Positions 63,985 through 64,000 of a stretch of DNA of 64,000 bases are shown here, piece after piece (the first letter of the stretch is position 1; every line of letters starts with the position of its first letter). The DNA lies in NCBI GenBank assembly GCA_027627225.1, contig CM051028.1, positions 24,486,364-24,550,363 of the forward strand, read 5' to 3'. This DNA comes from Congeria kusceri (Eukaryota; Mollusca; Bivalvia; Myida; Dreissenidae). Position numbers and translations under genes: made by a program. Below the pieces are notes generated by a model. The model was given only the letters and a program-made list of their open reading frames with translations, had not been told where the DNA came from and did no database searches.

Positions 63985-64000
63985 AACAAAAACAGTGAAG

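Overview
The window looks like bivalve mollusc nuclear DNA, probably heterodont (a Dreissena- or Mercenaria-like clam); this is inferred from repeat style and is not proven. It is AT-rich, has few long open frames, and is packed with dispersed elements starting near CAAGAGGGCC..GGCCCT..CGCTCACCTGAG and ending near GTGCTCAGGTGAGCTA. It also carries tRNA-headed SINEs and many TIR elements nested in one another.

The main result is one host gene that fills almost the whole window on the minus strand (63804 down to 2182). I assembled ten coding exons (53, 104, 90, 470, 28, 164, 227, 166, 187 and 341 nt). Every junction has GT/AG borders, all nine phases agree, and the 1830 nt sum gives a 609-residue protein with a stop. 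The product has a signal peptide, a short Ser/Thr/Pro-rich ectodomain, one transmembrane helix with a basic stop-transfer, a Ser-rich tail with a possible RHIM-like (amyloid-type) segment, and a C-terminal domain resembling OTU cysteine proteases of the vertnin-like kind. A triple GAAA-spaced ISRE/IRF-type site lies about 165 bp upstream of the start codon. I do not recognise this architecture and regard it as the most likely undescribed system here; an innate-immune or death-signalling role is inference.

The introns (0.9 to 17.9 kb) hold the rest. From left to right: tandem-array elements of family A (about 145-bp unit) at 0.7-6.5 kb; family B arrays (about 165-bp unit) and a SINE at 7.9-11.5 kb; hAT-type, pogo-type and piggyBac-type non-autonomous elements at 12-14.8 kb; a family C element with a decayed Harbinger transposon at 14.9-19.1 kb; an AT-rich tract bounded by long inverted repeats and containing reverse-transcriptase fragments at 20.5-27.5 kb; more arrays at 28-35 kb and 37.8-42.5 kb, including a triple nest at 39.2-42.5 kb; a mariner element at 42.5-44.6 kb; a very large family A array with higher-order structure at 47.9-53.2 kb; a mariner-derived deletion element at 53.4-54.4 kb; and a Tigger/pogo transposase remnant at 61.2-62.4 kb.

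No intact transposase, rRNA, functional tRNA gene, CRISPR or bacterial-type operon is seen. All calls come from reading the sequence; no database search was possible.
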